19,256 nucleotides of DNA from Desulfococcus sp041737845 (GTDB taxonomy: Bacteria; Desulfobacterota; Desulfobacteria; Desulfobacterales; Desulfococcaceae). Positions 7,228 to 15,055 of this stretch are shown one piece after another; position 1 is the first letter of the stretch; every line of letters begins with the position of its first letter. Both the position numbers and the translations under genes were made by a program. The stretch is from positions 1 to 19,256 of the forward strand of contig NZ_JBGSQX010000010.1 in assembly GCF_041737845.1 (NCBI RefSeq). Direction: 5' to 3'. A model generated the notes under the pieces. The model was not told where the DNA came from, did not search any database, and saw only the letters and a program-made list of their open reading frames with translations.

Positions 7228-8745
7228 TTATTTGATTGTGTCTTTGAACTCTGCGCCGTATTCCGTCAAGGCTTTTTTCATGAGTTGGTCAAGGTCTTCA
7301 CCGATCTGCTTCTTTTCGGCCAGTTCTTTAAAAATCTGCGGATACCTGTCTCCAATGAATGCATGGAGTCCGGCCTCATATTTTGCCAGTGTGTTGATGG
7401 GCAGCGGATCCAGGAAGCCTTTGGTTCCAGCGAAAAGGATCATGACCTGTTTTTCAAGGGGCAGGGGATTATATTGCGGCTGCTTGAGGATTTCAACGAG
7501 TCGCGCACCTCGGGTCAACTGCCGTTGGGTTGACGCATCCAGATCACTGCCAAACGCCGCAAATGCCTCGAGTTCGCGGTACTGTGCGAGATCCAGCCGC
7601 AGCGTACCCGCGACCTGCTTCATGGCTTTCACCTGGGCGGCACCGCCGACGCGGGATACGGAAAGACCGACGTTGATGGCCGGGCGGACGCCGGCATAGA
7701 ACAGGTTCGGTTCGAGATAAATCTGTCCGTCGGTGATGGATATAACGTTGGTCGGAATGTAGGCGGATACGTCGCCGGCCTGGGTTTCAATGATGGGGAG
7801 GGCCGTCAGGGAGCCTGCGCCGAGTTCGTCGTTCAGCTTTGCCGAGCGCTCAAGCAACCGGGAATGGTTGTAAAAGATATCGCCGGGGTAGGCCTCACGT
7901 CCCGGCGGGCGACGGAGCAAGAGCGATACCTGGCGATAGGCCACCGCCTGTTTGGAAAGGTCATCATAGATGATGAGGGCATGTTTTCCATTGTCTCTGA
8001 AATATTCGCCCATGGCGCATCCGGCGTAGGGGGCGACAAACTGAAGCGTTGCGGGGTCACTGGCACAGGCGGCGACGACGGTGGTATACTCCATGGCGCC
8101 ATGTTTCTCAAGGACGGCCACGACCTGGGCAACTGTAGATTTTTTCTGGCCGCAGGCAACGTAGATGCAGTAAACGTCCGTATCCTTCTGGGCGAGAATG
8201 GCGTCAACCGCGACAGCCGTCTTGCCGATCTGCCTGTCGCCGATGATCAGTTCACGCTGGCCGCGTCCGACGGGCGTCATGGCATCGATCGCCTTCAGAC
8301 CCGTGTAGCAGGGCTCATGGACGCTCTTTCTGGCGATAACGCCGGGAGCGACCATTTCAACCCGCCGCGACTCCTTGGCATCGATGGGGCCTTTACCATC
8401 AATGGGCTCGCCCGTGGCGGTGACAACACGCCCCAGCACGGCTTCGCCGACGGGAACCTGGGCGATGCGGCCGGTGCGCTTGACGATGTCGCCTTCCTTG
8501 ATAAGGGTGTCTTCACCCATGATGGCGATACCCACGTTATCTTCTTCCAGGTTGAGCACCAAACCCAGAACGCCGCCGGTGAATTCGACCAGTTCCATGG
8601 CCATGACTTTTTCAAGGCCGTAAACACGGGCGATACCGTCACCCACAGACAAGACAACGCCGGTCTCGCTCAACTCGACTTTTTTGTCATAATCCGTGAT
8701 CTGCTCTTTGATAATCTGACTAATTTCTTCAGCTCTTAATTCCAT
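7228..8745 (-). CDS. atpA: F1 ATP synthase alpha subunit
   Basis: Regulatory nucleotide-binding subunit of the F1 hexamer. The 505 residues match the family. The Walker A loop is GDRQIGKT (169-176), and the Walker B region is HALIIYDDLSKQAVAYR. LLRRPPGREAYPGDIFYNHSR and the PAINVGLSVSRVGG signature are present. The N-terminal segment AEEISQIIKEQITDYDKKVE is the part expected to contact delta. The ATG at 8745 shares its A with the TAA stop of atpH (TAATG), so translation is probably coupled. Confidence 0.98.
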   Translation of the reverse strand: MELRAEEISQIIKEQITDYDKKVELSETGVVLSVGDGIARVYGLEKVMAMELVEFTGGVLGLVLNLEEDNVGIAIMGEDTLIKEGDIVKRTGRIAQVPVGEAVLGRVVTATGEPIDGKGPIDAKESRRVEMVAPGVIARKSVHEPCYTGLKAIDAMTPVGRGQRELIIGDRQIGKTAVAVDAILAQKDTDVYCIYVACGQKKSTVAQVVAVLEKHGAMEYTTVVAACASDPATLQFVAPYAGCAMGEYFRDNGKHALIIYDDLSKQAVAYRQVSLLLRRPPGREAYPGDIFYNHSRLLERSAKLNDELGAGSLTALPIIETQAGDVSAYIPTNVISITDGQIYLEPNLFYAGVRPAINVGLSVSRVGGAAQVKAMKQVAGTLRLDLAQYRELEAFAAFGSDLDASTQRQLTRGARLVEILKQPQYNPLPLEKQVMILFAGTKGFLDPLPINTLAKYEAGLHAFIGDRYPQIFKELAEKKQIGEDLDQLMKKALTEYGAEFKDTIK

Positions 8746-9296
8746 TAGACACTCTCACCCCTTTTTAAAGATTCTCTCATATTAAGCAACTGTGTCCTGA
8801 CACTACCGTCTAAAACAAGATCCCCGATTCGGGTGACAACGCCACCAATGAGTTCGGGGTCTTGTTTTACTTCAAGTTTAACCTCTTTGCCGGTTACCTT
8901 GGACAGAGACTCTCGGATTTTTTCAATCGCTTCGGATGAAAGCTCCGTCGCTGACACCAAGCTGGCCAGAGCGACGCCCTTGAATTCGTCCGCCAGTTTT
9001 TGATAGAAATCGTTGATGCTATCCAGTAGCCCAATCCGCCCCTTATCAAAAAGCAAGAGCAAAAATGCCTTTACAATTTTTGACAGATCCAGCAGCTCGA
9101 TGACTGCGAGAAGCACTCTTTTACGGCCCTCCGTATCGTACAGGGGGTTTGTAAAGGCCTGCTCGAGCTGTTTATTCTGTGAGATCAACTTTGAGAATTC
9201 GCCAAGCTGCGCCCTGTAAAGCTCGGCCTGGCCGTCTTCTTTACCTATCAGCAGAAGTGCCTTGGCATAACGCCGCGATACAGCTAAATTTTTCAC
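8745..9296 (-). CDS. atpH: F1 ATP synthase delta subunit (OSCP)
   Basis: Peripheral-stalk subunit that joins the b/b' dimer to the top of F1. The 183 residues begin with the helical N-terminal domain (SRRYAKALLLIGKEDG) and end with the family C-terminal domain containing GGVVTRIGDLVLDGSVRTQL. The start is GTG at 9296; its first G is the last base of the atpF TAG stop (TAGTG). The stop overlaps the atpA start by one base. Both junctions suggest re-initiation without ribosome release. Confidence 0.95.
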   Translation of the reverse strand: MKNLAVSRRYAKALLLIGKEDGQAELYRAQLGEFSKLISQNKQLEQAFTNPLYDTEGRKRVLLAVIELLDLSKIVKAFLLLLFDKGRIGLLDSINDFYQKLADEFKGVALASLVSATELSSEAIEKIRESLSKVTGKEVKLEVKQDPELIGGVVTRIGDLVLDGSVRTQLLNMRESLKRGESV

Positions 9297-10006
9297 TATG
9301 CCACCACCTTCTCTAAGTATTCGTCAACAAGTCTTTCCTGGTCTTGATCGGTAATTCTCGATTTCAGGATTTCCTCTGCCTTGACCAGCGCTTTTTCCAA
9401 CATCTCTCTCTGCAGGCTCTGTTGCGCCTTTTTAAATTCATGTTCGATGTTTCGCTTTGCCTGCTCCTCAAGCTTTTCGGCGGCCGCCTCGGCCTCTTTC
9501 AGGATGCGCGCCTTGGCTTCGATCCCCTGCTTCTCGTATTGCGCGATGATCTTCTCCGATTCGCCCTCCAGTTTTGCAAGCTTGGCATTGTATTCTGAAA
9601 GCTCTTCGAGGGCCTTTTGCTTTTTGGCCTCCAGCTCGGCAAGCTGTTCTTTGATACCGTCAATCCGCGCGCTCAATGCCTTGGCGACGGGCTTCCGCAG
9701 GAGAAAGAACAAGGCAATCGCCAGCACACTGAAGTTTATCACGCGATAGGTATCCGTCGAGACCCAGCCCTTGCCGCCCTGACCGCCTTCACCGTGTCCG
9801 CCCGCTTCCCCATGGGCATCCGCCGCGGCTCCATGAGCCGAAGCATCGGCCGGGGCTTCATGGACAGCCTTCCCTTCTTCGCCACGGCCATCACTCGCGG
9901 CAAAGACGCCGCCATGGCAGAACACCAGAAGTGCCGCCAGGAAAAGCACGACCAACGCCCTCCCCCGAGCCGACCGGCACATTCCGAACACACCAGGATT
10001 CTTCAT
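9296..10006 (-). CDS. atpF: F0 ATP synthase b subunit with signal peptide and His/Gly-rich linker
   Basis: Peripheral-stalk subunit anchored in the inner membrane. I chose ATG 10006, giving 236 residues; the frame could also begin at TTG 10009. GGAGG lies eight bases upstream, and the ATG shares a base with the b' stop (TGATG). The N-terminus looks like a cleavable signal peptide: Arg residues at 11, 14 and 16, a hydrophobic core at about 17-29, and a possible cleavage after VFA (36). Residues 37-80 form a Gly/Ala/Glu-rich linker with four histidines. The true membrane helix follows at about 87-103, then a long charged coiled coil to the C-terminus. A typical b subunit has about 156-170 residues without this extension. 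Signal-like N-termini are, as I recall, known in b subunits of related bacteria. Confidence 0.92.
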   Translation of the reverse strand: MKNPGVFGMCRSARGRALVVLFLAALLVFCHGGVFAASDGRGEEGKAVHEAPADASAHGAAADAHGEAGGHGEGGQGGKGWVSTDTYRVINFSVLAIALFFLLRKPVAKALSARIDGIKEQLAELEAKKQKALEELSEYNAKLAKLEGESEKIIAQYEKQGIEAKARILKEAEAAAEKLEEQAKRNIEHEFKKAQQSLQREMLEKALVKAEEILKSRITDQDQERLVDEYLEKVVA

Positions 10007-10431
10007 CAAACAGCCCTCCCTAAGATCTTTTCGCCAATGTCGTTTGCAAATCTATCAACTTCCTGCAGAAGCGATTGCCGAACCCCCTCCGCGTCTTTCG
10101 CAATCTTGACCCGCATCTTCGCGAGTTCCGTCTGTGCCTTTTCGTTGATCTTCCTGACGATCGCTTTCTCCTCCTCCTGAGCATCCTGGATCATCTTGTC
10201 TTTCTCCATGGCGCCTTTGGCTCTTGCCTCACGGATACCGTTAGAGAAGAGCGCATCCTTTTCCTGGGCCTCCTGGAGGCAGGTGGCTATTCCATTTTCC
10301 ATCCCGGCAACCCGGTCTTTTCTTTTCGACAGCATATCCCGGATGGGTCGATAGAGCACTTTATTAAGTATCCAGATCAGAAACAGAAAATTGGCGATTT
10401 GTATGAACACCGAACTGTCAATGCTTATCAT
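10006..10431 (-). CDS. atpX: F0 ATP synthase b' subunit
   Basis: Second peripheral-stalk subunit that pairs with b. The 141 residues carry one N-terminal membrane helix (about 6-24, FIQIANFLFLIWILNKVLY), the family-typical YRPIRDMLSKRKDRV, and then a charged coiled coil to the end. No signal peptide precedes the membrane helix, unlike in its partner b. The ATG at 10431 follows GGGAG. It is the first gene of the ATP synthase cluster. F0 subunits a and c are not in this window. The name atpX (also written atpF') follows common usage for b'; it could equally be annotated as a second atpF. Confidence 0.9.
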   Translation of the reverse strand: MISIDSSVFIQIANFLFLIWILNKVLYRPIRDMLSKRKDRVAGMENGIATCLQEAQEKDALFSNGIREARAKGAMEKDKMIQDAQEEEKAIVRKINEKAQTELAKMRVKIAKDAEGVRQSLLQEVDRFANDIGEKILGRAV

Positions 10432-10509
10432 TTCAACTCCCCCGTCAAAATACTGTTTTCAAATTCCTATTAAAATTATAATATTCCGGCCCGACTCAAA
10501 ATTGCGGGT

Positions 10510-10539
10510 TTTGTACCATCAGGCTTATGAATTTGTCAA
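10510..10539 (-). promoter_or_regulatory. Promoter of the ATP synthase cluster
   Basis: Perfect -35 TTGACA (10539-10534), an 18-base spacer and -10 TACAAA (10515-10510) preceded by TGG, an extended -10. Transcription would start near 10503, about 70 bases before b'. A perfect TATAAT also occurs closer to the gene, around 10475-10480, but without a good -35. Confidence 0.6.
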
Positions 10540-10554
10540 AGGTTTTTTGCAAAA

Positions 10555-10571
10555 TGCTTCTTTATAAAGCA
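10555..10571 (-). terminator. Weak candidate terminator after rodA
   Basis: On the minus strand TGCTT and AAGCA form a 5-bp stem with a seven-base loop, followed by a short T-run (TTTT). It lies about 90 bases after the rodA stop and just upstream of the ATP synthase promoter. The stem is weak, so read-through into the ATP synthase genes is possible. Confidence 0.3.
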
Positions 10572-10659
10572 CGCATTCCGGCGGCCCGATTCGCCCTGAA
10601 AACAGGCATTCCGCTAACCGGCAGCCAGCCCTCTTTCTTCTGGTCGTTTTAGAACGCCT

Positions 10660-11781
10660 CTAATCCGCCGAGAACTGCCTCATGCTGACATTCATCAGCA
10701 TACCGATACAGATCATGATGGTAAGCACGGATGACCCGCCGTAACTGATGAGGGGAAGCGGCATGCCGACAACCGGGAGAAGCCCCATCACCATCCCCAG
10801 ATTGATGAAGGTCTGCCAAAATATCAGGGCAGCGGCACCGAAGGACAGGATGGTTCCAAAGGGATCCTTGCACCGATAGGCAATATTGAGGCCCCAGATG
10901 ATCAGTGTAAGGAAGATCAAGACGGAGAGTGAAGCCCCGATGAAGCCCCATTCCTCCGCCAGAACCGAAAAGATGAAATCGGTATGCTGCTCGGGCAAAA
11001 ACGAGAGGGTGTTTTGGGTCCCCTTTAGAAACCCCTTGCCGGCGATCATCCCCGATCCAATGGCGATCTTGGATTGAATGATGTGGTATCCGGCCCCGAG
11101 GGGATCGCGGTTCGGATCCAGAAAGGTCAGAATCCGCTGCTGCTGATACTCCTTGAGAAAAAACCAGACCAGGGGAAAGGCAATGGCGCCGATGCCGCCC
11201 AGGAAGAGGAAGGTTCGTCGCTCGACCTTCACCAGGAGGGTCATCGATCCTGAAATCAACAGAACGGTGAGGCCCGTGCCGAGGTCGGGCTGTTCGACGA
11301 TGAGGCCAAACGGTATGATCGTCAGCAGGGCAGGATAAATCAACTCCCGCAAGGTAAAGCCGCCGGGCTTCACCCGCCTGGAATAGTATCTTGACAGAAT
11401 GACGATCACAGCGATTTTGGCCAGTTCTGACGGCTGAAGGGACACCGGCCCGAAAACCAGCCACCGCCTTGACCCCCCCGCCGTTTTTCCGAAAAAGAGC
11501 ACGCAGATCAGGAGGACCATAATACCGCCATAGATGACATAGGACCATCGATCGATATTTCTGTAATCGAACACCATCACCGCCGTCATGGCGACGAGGC
11601 CGGCGCCATACCAGACCATCTGTCGCATGAAATAAGCTTGATCCCCGCCATCCAGGCCTGCCGACACGGCGCTGTGAAGCGTCATCAGGCCAATGAAGCA
11701 GATCATCAGCGTCAGGAGCATCAGGCCCCAGTCAAAATGCTGAATCAGACGGCGGTCAAACATCATGGGCTTCAACGTCAC
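10660..11781 (-). CDS. rodA: Peptidoglycan glycosyltransferase RodA
   Basis: Polytopic inner-membrane SEDS-family polymerase that extends glycan strands for side-wall growth together with PBP2. The roughly 373 residues show about ten hydrophobic segments and family signatures: GSRRWLVFGPVSLQPSELAK, EQPDLGT, FLPEQHTDFIFSVLAEEWG (carrying the essential aspartate of the SEDS family) and GMPLPLISYGGSS near the C-terminus. The start is uncertain: GTG at 11781 has an AAGGG only two bases upstream, TTG two codons later sits eight bases after it, and ATG follows at codon 6. It lies 21 bases after mrdA, its functional partner. Confidence 0.96.
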   Translation of the reverse strand: MTLKPMMFDRRLIQHFDWGLMLLTLMICFIGLMTLHSAVSAGLDGGDQAYFMRQMVWYGAGLVAMTAVMVFDYRNIDRWSYVIYGGIMVLLICVLFFGKTAGGSRRWLVFGPVSLQPSELAKIAVIVILSRYYSRRVKPGGFTLRELIYPALLTIIPFGLIVEQPDLGTGLTVLLISGSMTLLVKVERRTFLFLGGIGAIAFPLVWFFLKEYQQQRILTFLDPNRDPLGAGYHIIQSKIAIGSGMIAGKGFLKGTQNTLSFLPEQHTDFIFSVLAEEWGFIGASLSVLIFLTLIIWGLNIAYRCKDPFGTILSFGAAALIFWQTFINLGMVMGLLPVVGMPLPLISYGGSSVLTIMICIGMLMNVSMRQFSAD

Positions 11782-11802
11782 ATCCCTTTCACAACGGTCG
11801 GA

Positions 11803-13650
11803 TCACCTTCCGGATGGAGTACCGTCTTTATTCTGGATCGGGCCAAAATAGGCTCGGATGACCTCCCTGGCAATGGGTGCCGCGGTTCCCGAACCATGCT
11901 CCCCGTGCTCGACGATCACCGCAACGGCAATCTGGTCCGCATCCCGCCTTCCATAGGCGACGAACCAGGCATGGGGTTTCAGGTGGTCCAGGGTGACCTC
12001 ATTCCAGGAGGTATCTTCGTTTTTTCTGCTGAAAACCTGGGCGGTGCCGGTTTTTCCGCTCACGTCAACCCCGTTGATGCGGGCAAGCCGGGCCGTTCCG
12101 CTGGTGCTGTTGACGACGTCCCAAAGCCCCAGCTTGACGAGTTCAAGGGTTTCGGGGCCGGCGGGCAATCGTCCGGCCTCCTCCTTTTCGCATTCAAAAA
12201 CCGTTTCTCCATGGGTATTTTCCCGTTTCTTGATGATCTGGGGGCGATACAGGCTTCCTCCATTGGAAACAGCGGCGGTCAATACCGCCATCTGCAGGGG
12301 GGTGGCGAGATCATACCCCTGACCAATGGCGATGGAAAGCGTCTCCCCCTTTTGCCACGACACGCCAAATCGCTTTTTCTTCCAATCGGATGTAGGAATC
12401 AAGCCGCCGGATTCATGGCTGAGCGCCACCCCCGTCGGCGAACCCAGTCCGCATGCCTTGGCATAACGGGCAAGGCGGTTGACCCCGAGCCTCTGTCCCG
12501 TCTGGTAGAAGAATACATCGCAGGACATCGCCAGCGCCTTGACGACATTGACGGTGCCATGCCCGCTTTTCCGCCAGCATCGAAAAACACGGTCGCCGAA
12601 CCGGTGGTAGCCCGGACAAAAAAAAGTGGTATGGGCATCGATAACCCCTTCCTCCAATCCCGCGATGGCCGTAACGATCTTATAGGTTGATGCGGGCGGA
12701 TACTCTCCGCTGACCGCCTTGTTCTGCAGGGGGTGAAATGGGTTTGAAACCAGATCCCGCCATTCTTCATCGGACATGCCGTCGACAAAACTGTTCTGAT
12801 CAAAGGAGGGGCTGCTGGCCATGGCCAGGACCTCTCCATTCTCCGGGTTCACCGCCACGACAGCCCCTACCAGGCCGTCCAGCAGCGCCTCCGCCTTTTT
12901 CTGGAGATCCAGATCTATGGTCAGCCAAATGTTGTCGCCCGGAACCGGATCGACGGTCTGCAGCGTCCGGATAACCTGACCCCGGGCATTCACCTCCACC
13001 TGCTTTCCGCCGGGTTCCCCCTTCAGATGGATTTCAGCGGTTCGCTCGACGCCGTACTTGCCGACATAGTCTCCGCTCCTGCTGGAGGGAAATTTTCCGC
13101 TTTTGAGTTCGTCGAGGCTGATCTCGCCCAGATATCCGATCAAATGGGCTGCGTGGGTGGAGATGTAGTGACGCTGAGGCTGTATATCCACAACAATCCC
13201 GGGCAGGTCGAACTTGTGGACCTCGATCGCCGCAAGTTCGTCTCGATTCATGTCCTTCTTCAGCAGCACAGGGGTGTAGGACGCCGTCCCGCGCTTTCCA
13301 TGAACCACATCCGCCATGATCTCTTCCGGAATATGCACATACTGGGAGAGTTTCTCCATCGTCTCGGCCAGCGGCTTCGCATCTTTTGGAATGATGCTCA
13401 GATTGAACGACGGCCGATTGTCGACCATCAGCGTCCCCTTGCAGTCGAATATCACGCCCCGCGACGGACTGATCCCCCGGAGGCGGATGCAGTTGTTCTG
13501 GGAAAGCCGCCTGAATTCCTCTCCCTCGATCCCCTGAAGATAAAACAAGCGGACGATCAACATCATGAACGCAGATAGAATCATCAGGGCGGCGAACGTC
13601 AACCGGTTCTTGTACCACTCGCTGCCGACAGCCTTAAAAGAAAAACGCAT
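11803..13650 (-). CDS. mrdA: Penicillin-binding protein 2 (class B transpeptidase)
   Basis: Inner-membrane DD-transpeptidase that cross-links the glycan made by RodA; target of mecillinam in enterobacteria. The 615 residues match PBP2. There is a short cytoplasmic tail, one membrane helix (about 17-38), a pedestal/dimerisation domain including ISPSRGVIFD, and a C-terminal transpeptidase domain. Catalytic motifs are S321-T-Y-K324 in YPPASTYK, S376-C-D378 (the SxN motif in SxD form) and K533-T-G535-T in SGKTGTAQV. The residue before the catalytic serine is alanine, where E. coli PBP2 has glycine. The ATG at 13650 lies eight bases after the mreD stop and has no strong ribosome-binding site, so coupling is likely. 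Confidence 0.97.
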   Translation of the reverse strand: MRFSFKAVGSEWYKNRLTFAALMILSAFMMLIVRLFYLQGIEGEEFRRLSQNNCIRLRGISPSRGVIFDCKGTLMVDNRPSFNLSIIPKDAKPLAETMEKLSQYVHIPEEIMADVVHGKRGTASYTPVLLKKDMNRDELAAIEVHKFDLPGIVVDIQPQRHYISTHAAHLIGYLGEISLDELKSGKFPSSRSGDYVGKYGVERTAEIHLKGEPGGKQVEVNARGQVIRTLQTVDPVPGDNIWLTIDLDLQKKAEALLDGLVGAVVAVNPENGEVLAMASSPSFDQNSFVDGMSDEEWRDLVSNPFHPLQNKAVSGEYPPASTYKIVTAIAGLEEGVIDAHTTFFCPGYHRFGDRVFRCWRKSGHGTVNVVKALAMSCDVFFYQTGQRLGVNRLARYAKACGLGSPTGVALSHESGGLIPTSDWKKKRFGVSWQKGETLSIAIGQGYDLATPLQMAVLTAAVSNGGSLYRPQIIKKRENTHGETVFECEKEEAGRLPAGPETLELVKLGLWDVVNSTSGTARLARINGVDVSGKTGTAQVFSRKNEDTSWNEVTLDHLKPHAWFVAYGRRDADQIAVAVIVEHGEHGSGTAAPIAREVIRAYFGPIQNKDGTPSGR

Positions 13651-13658
13651 GGATCAGG

Positions 13659-14207
13659 TCAGGAAAAGGTGTTATCGGGTAATGATGTATCGTCTTTTTT
13701 GCCATGGGATTTTTTTTCGAACCATTTGTGCCAGAAACCGTGGGCCATGCGTATCCCCATAAAAATGAATACGCCGCTTGCGGCTGCCCAGCCGACCTGC
13801 TCCAGTACAATCCGAACCGATGTCCCGGGCACCTGAAACTGTCTGTCCAGCAGAATGCATACCCCTAAAATAATTAGATTTTCGAGCAAAACCCCGGCCA
13901 TAATAACAAAAGGCAGGCACATCCAGTGCCCCACAAGGAAACGGCCGCTCAGCAGCCTTGTCAGAATGAATATCCAGAAATAACTGGTGGTATATAATCC
14001 CAACGGTCCCGCAGAGAGGCTGTCCACAATCAACCCGCTGGCAATGACAAACGGCAGGACCTCGGAAATGGGCCGCATGATGCCGAGATAAAGAATATAC
14101 GGGATAAACAGATCATAGCATTGATAGGACGGAAAGAATTCCAGAATGACCGCAGTCTGGAAGATGGTCAGCAGGAGACATACGAAAAGGTAAAAGCAGT
14201 AATTCAT
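13659..14207 (-). CDS. mreD: Rod-shape-determining protein MreD
   Basis: Inner-membrane component of the elongasome that works with MreC to link MreB filaments to RodA-PBP2. The 182 residues are mostly hydrophobic with about five to six membrane segments and a charged C-terminal tail rich in lysine (HKWFEKKSHGKKDD). Sequence conservation in MreD is low; the call rests on hydropathy, the segment GLIVDSLSAGPLGLYTTSYF, which fits the family, and the position between mreC and mrdA. Its ATG at 14207 overlaps the mreC TGA stop by four bases (ATGA). Confidence 0.93.
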   Translation of the reverse strand: MNYCFYLFVCLLLTIFQTAVILEFFPSYQCYDLFIPYILYLGIMRPISEVLPFVIASGLIVDSLSAGPLGLYTTSYFWIFILTRLLSGRFLVGHWMCLPFVIMAGVLLENLIILGVCILLDRQFQVPGTSVRIVLEQVGWAAASGVFIFMGIRMAHGFWHKWFEKKSHGKKDDTSLPDNTFS

Positions 14208-15040
14208 TTTCCATAGAATAGTTCATACGAGGGCGGCGAGAGGATCACCATCACTTCCTCGATGGTTTCGAAATCAACAAAGGGAGTAACAACGACCTCC
14301 TGGAAAATTCCCGAATTTTTTTTGGTCACCTGGGAAATGGTCCCGATGCGGAGCCCTTTGGGGAAAACCCCGTCCAATCCGGACGTCACCAAAATATCCC
14401 CCGCCACCAGATCGTGGTGATACAGGACATACTCCAGCGAGCAGATGTCCCTGGCCTCCCCCCGGACCATTCCCCGCGCACGATTCCGCTGGACCACCGC
14501 ATCCACGGCGCTGTTCTGGTCGATCATCATGAGGACCTTGGCATATCGGTCCGAGACATCCGTGACGATTCCAACCACGCCGGCAGGGACGATCACCGGC
14601 AGGGAAGGCCGCACGCCATCCCGCTTCCCCTTGTTGATGATGATGCTCCTGAACCATGGAGAGGGATCCTTTCCGATGATCTCCCCCGCCACCGTTTTCT
14701 GTTCCATTGTCACCTGGAAATCGAGCAGTGCGCGAAGACGATTGTTGGCCAACTCGATCTCATCACACCGATGGCCCCGCTCGATGGCGCGTTCGAGGGC
14801 CTGTTTGAGATGATCATTCTCTTCTGCCACCGAAATCAGGGAAAAGTAGCGGAACCAGATCTGTTTTACAGAGCGAATGACAAAGCTGATGACGTTTTGG
14901 AACGGCCCGGTAATGCTGATCGTCGTCTGTTCCGTTCCAAATGAGGAATCCCGGTATCGGAGGGAGAATGTAAGCAGCAATACATTGACGGCGAAAAAGA
15001 GGATGACGCCGCTGATGACCACCGTTTTTCTGGAAAACAT
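14204..15040 (-). CDS. mreC: Rod-shape-determining protein MreC
   Basis: Bitopic inner-membrane protein whose periplasmic part activates PBP2 in the elongasome. The 278 residues have one N-terminal membrane helix (about 7-28), a coiled coil (about 70-110) and the two-lobed beta-barrel domain with GEIIGKDPSPWFRSIIINKG, GVRPSLPVIVPAGVVGIV, and VTSGLDGVFPKGLRIGTI. The ATG at 15040 lies four bases after the mreB stop. No Shine-Dalgarno sequence is visible there; instead the junction is a perfect 14-bp AT-rich palindrome. It overlaps mreD by four bases. Confidence 0.96.
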   Translation of the reverse strand: MFSRKTVVISGVILFFAVNVLLLTFSLRYRDSSFGTEQTTISITGPFQNVISFVIRSVKQIWFRYFSLISVAEENDHLKQALERAIERGHRCDEIELANNRLRALLDFQVTMEQKTVAGEIIGKDPSPWFRSIIINKGKRDGVRPSLPVIVPAGVVGIVTDVSDRYAKVLMMIDQNSAVDAVVQRNRARGMVRGEARDICSLEYVLYHHDLVAGDILVTSGLDGVFPKGLRIGTISQVTKKNSGIFQEVVVTPFVDFETIEEVMVILSPPSYELFYGK

Positions 15041-15041
15041 A

Positions 15042-15055
15042 TCATTATATAATGA
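15042..15055. repeat. 14-bp palindrome at the mreB-mreC junction
   Basis: TCATTATATAATGA is a perfect inverted repeat that covers the last codons and stop of mreB and ends two bases before the mreC ATG. It takes the place where a ribosome-binding site for mreC would be expected. Confidence 0.6.

Noticed and set aside
7864..8739. Open frame of 291 codons on the plus strand
   Set aside because: It is antisense to atpA and has the Gly/Asp-rich composition of a shadow frame.
10649..11548. Open frame of 299 codons on the minus strand
   Set aside because: It overlaps rodA in another frame. It is Arg/Pro/His-rich and has no hydrophobic pattern, while rodA is unmistakable.
11638..12690. Long open frame (350 codons) on the plus strand
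   Set aside because: It lies opposite mrdA and rodA, whose motifs are complete. It has no recognisable domain and no good ribosome-binding site.
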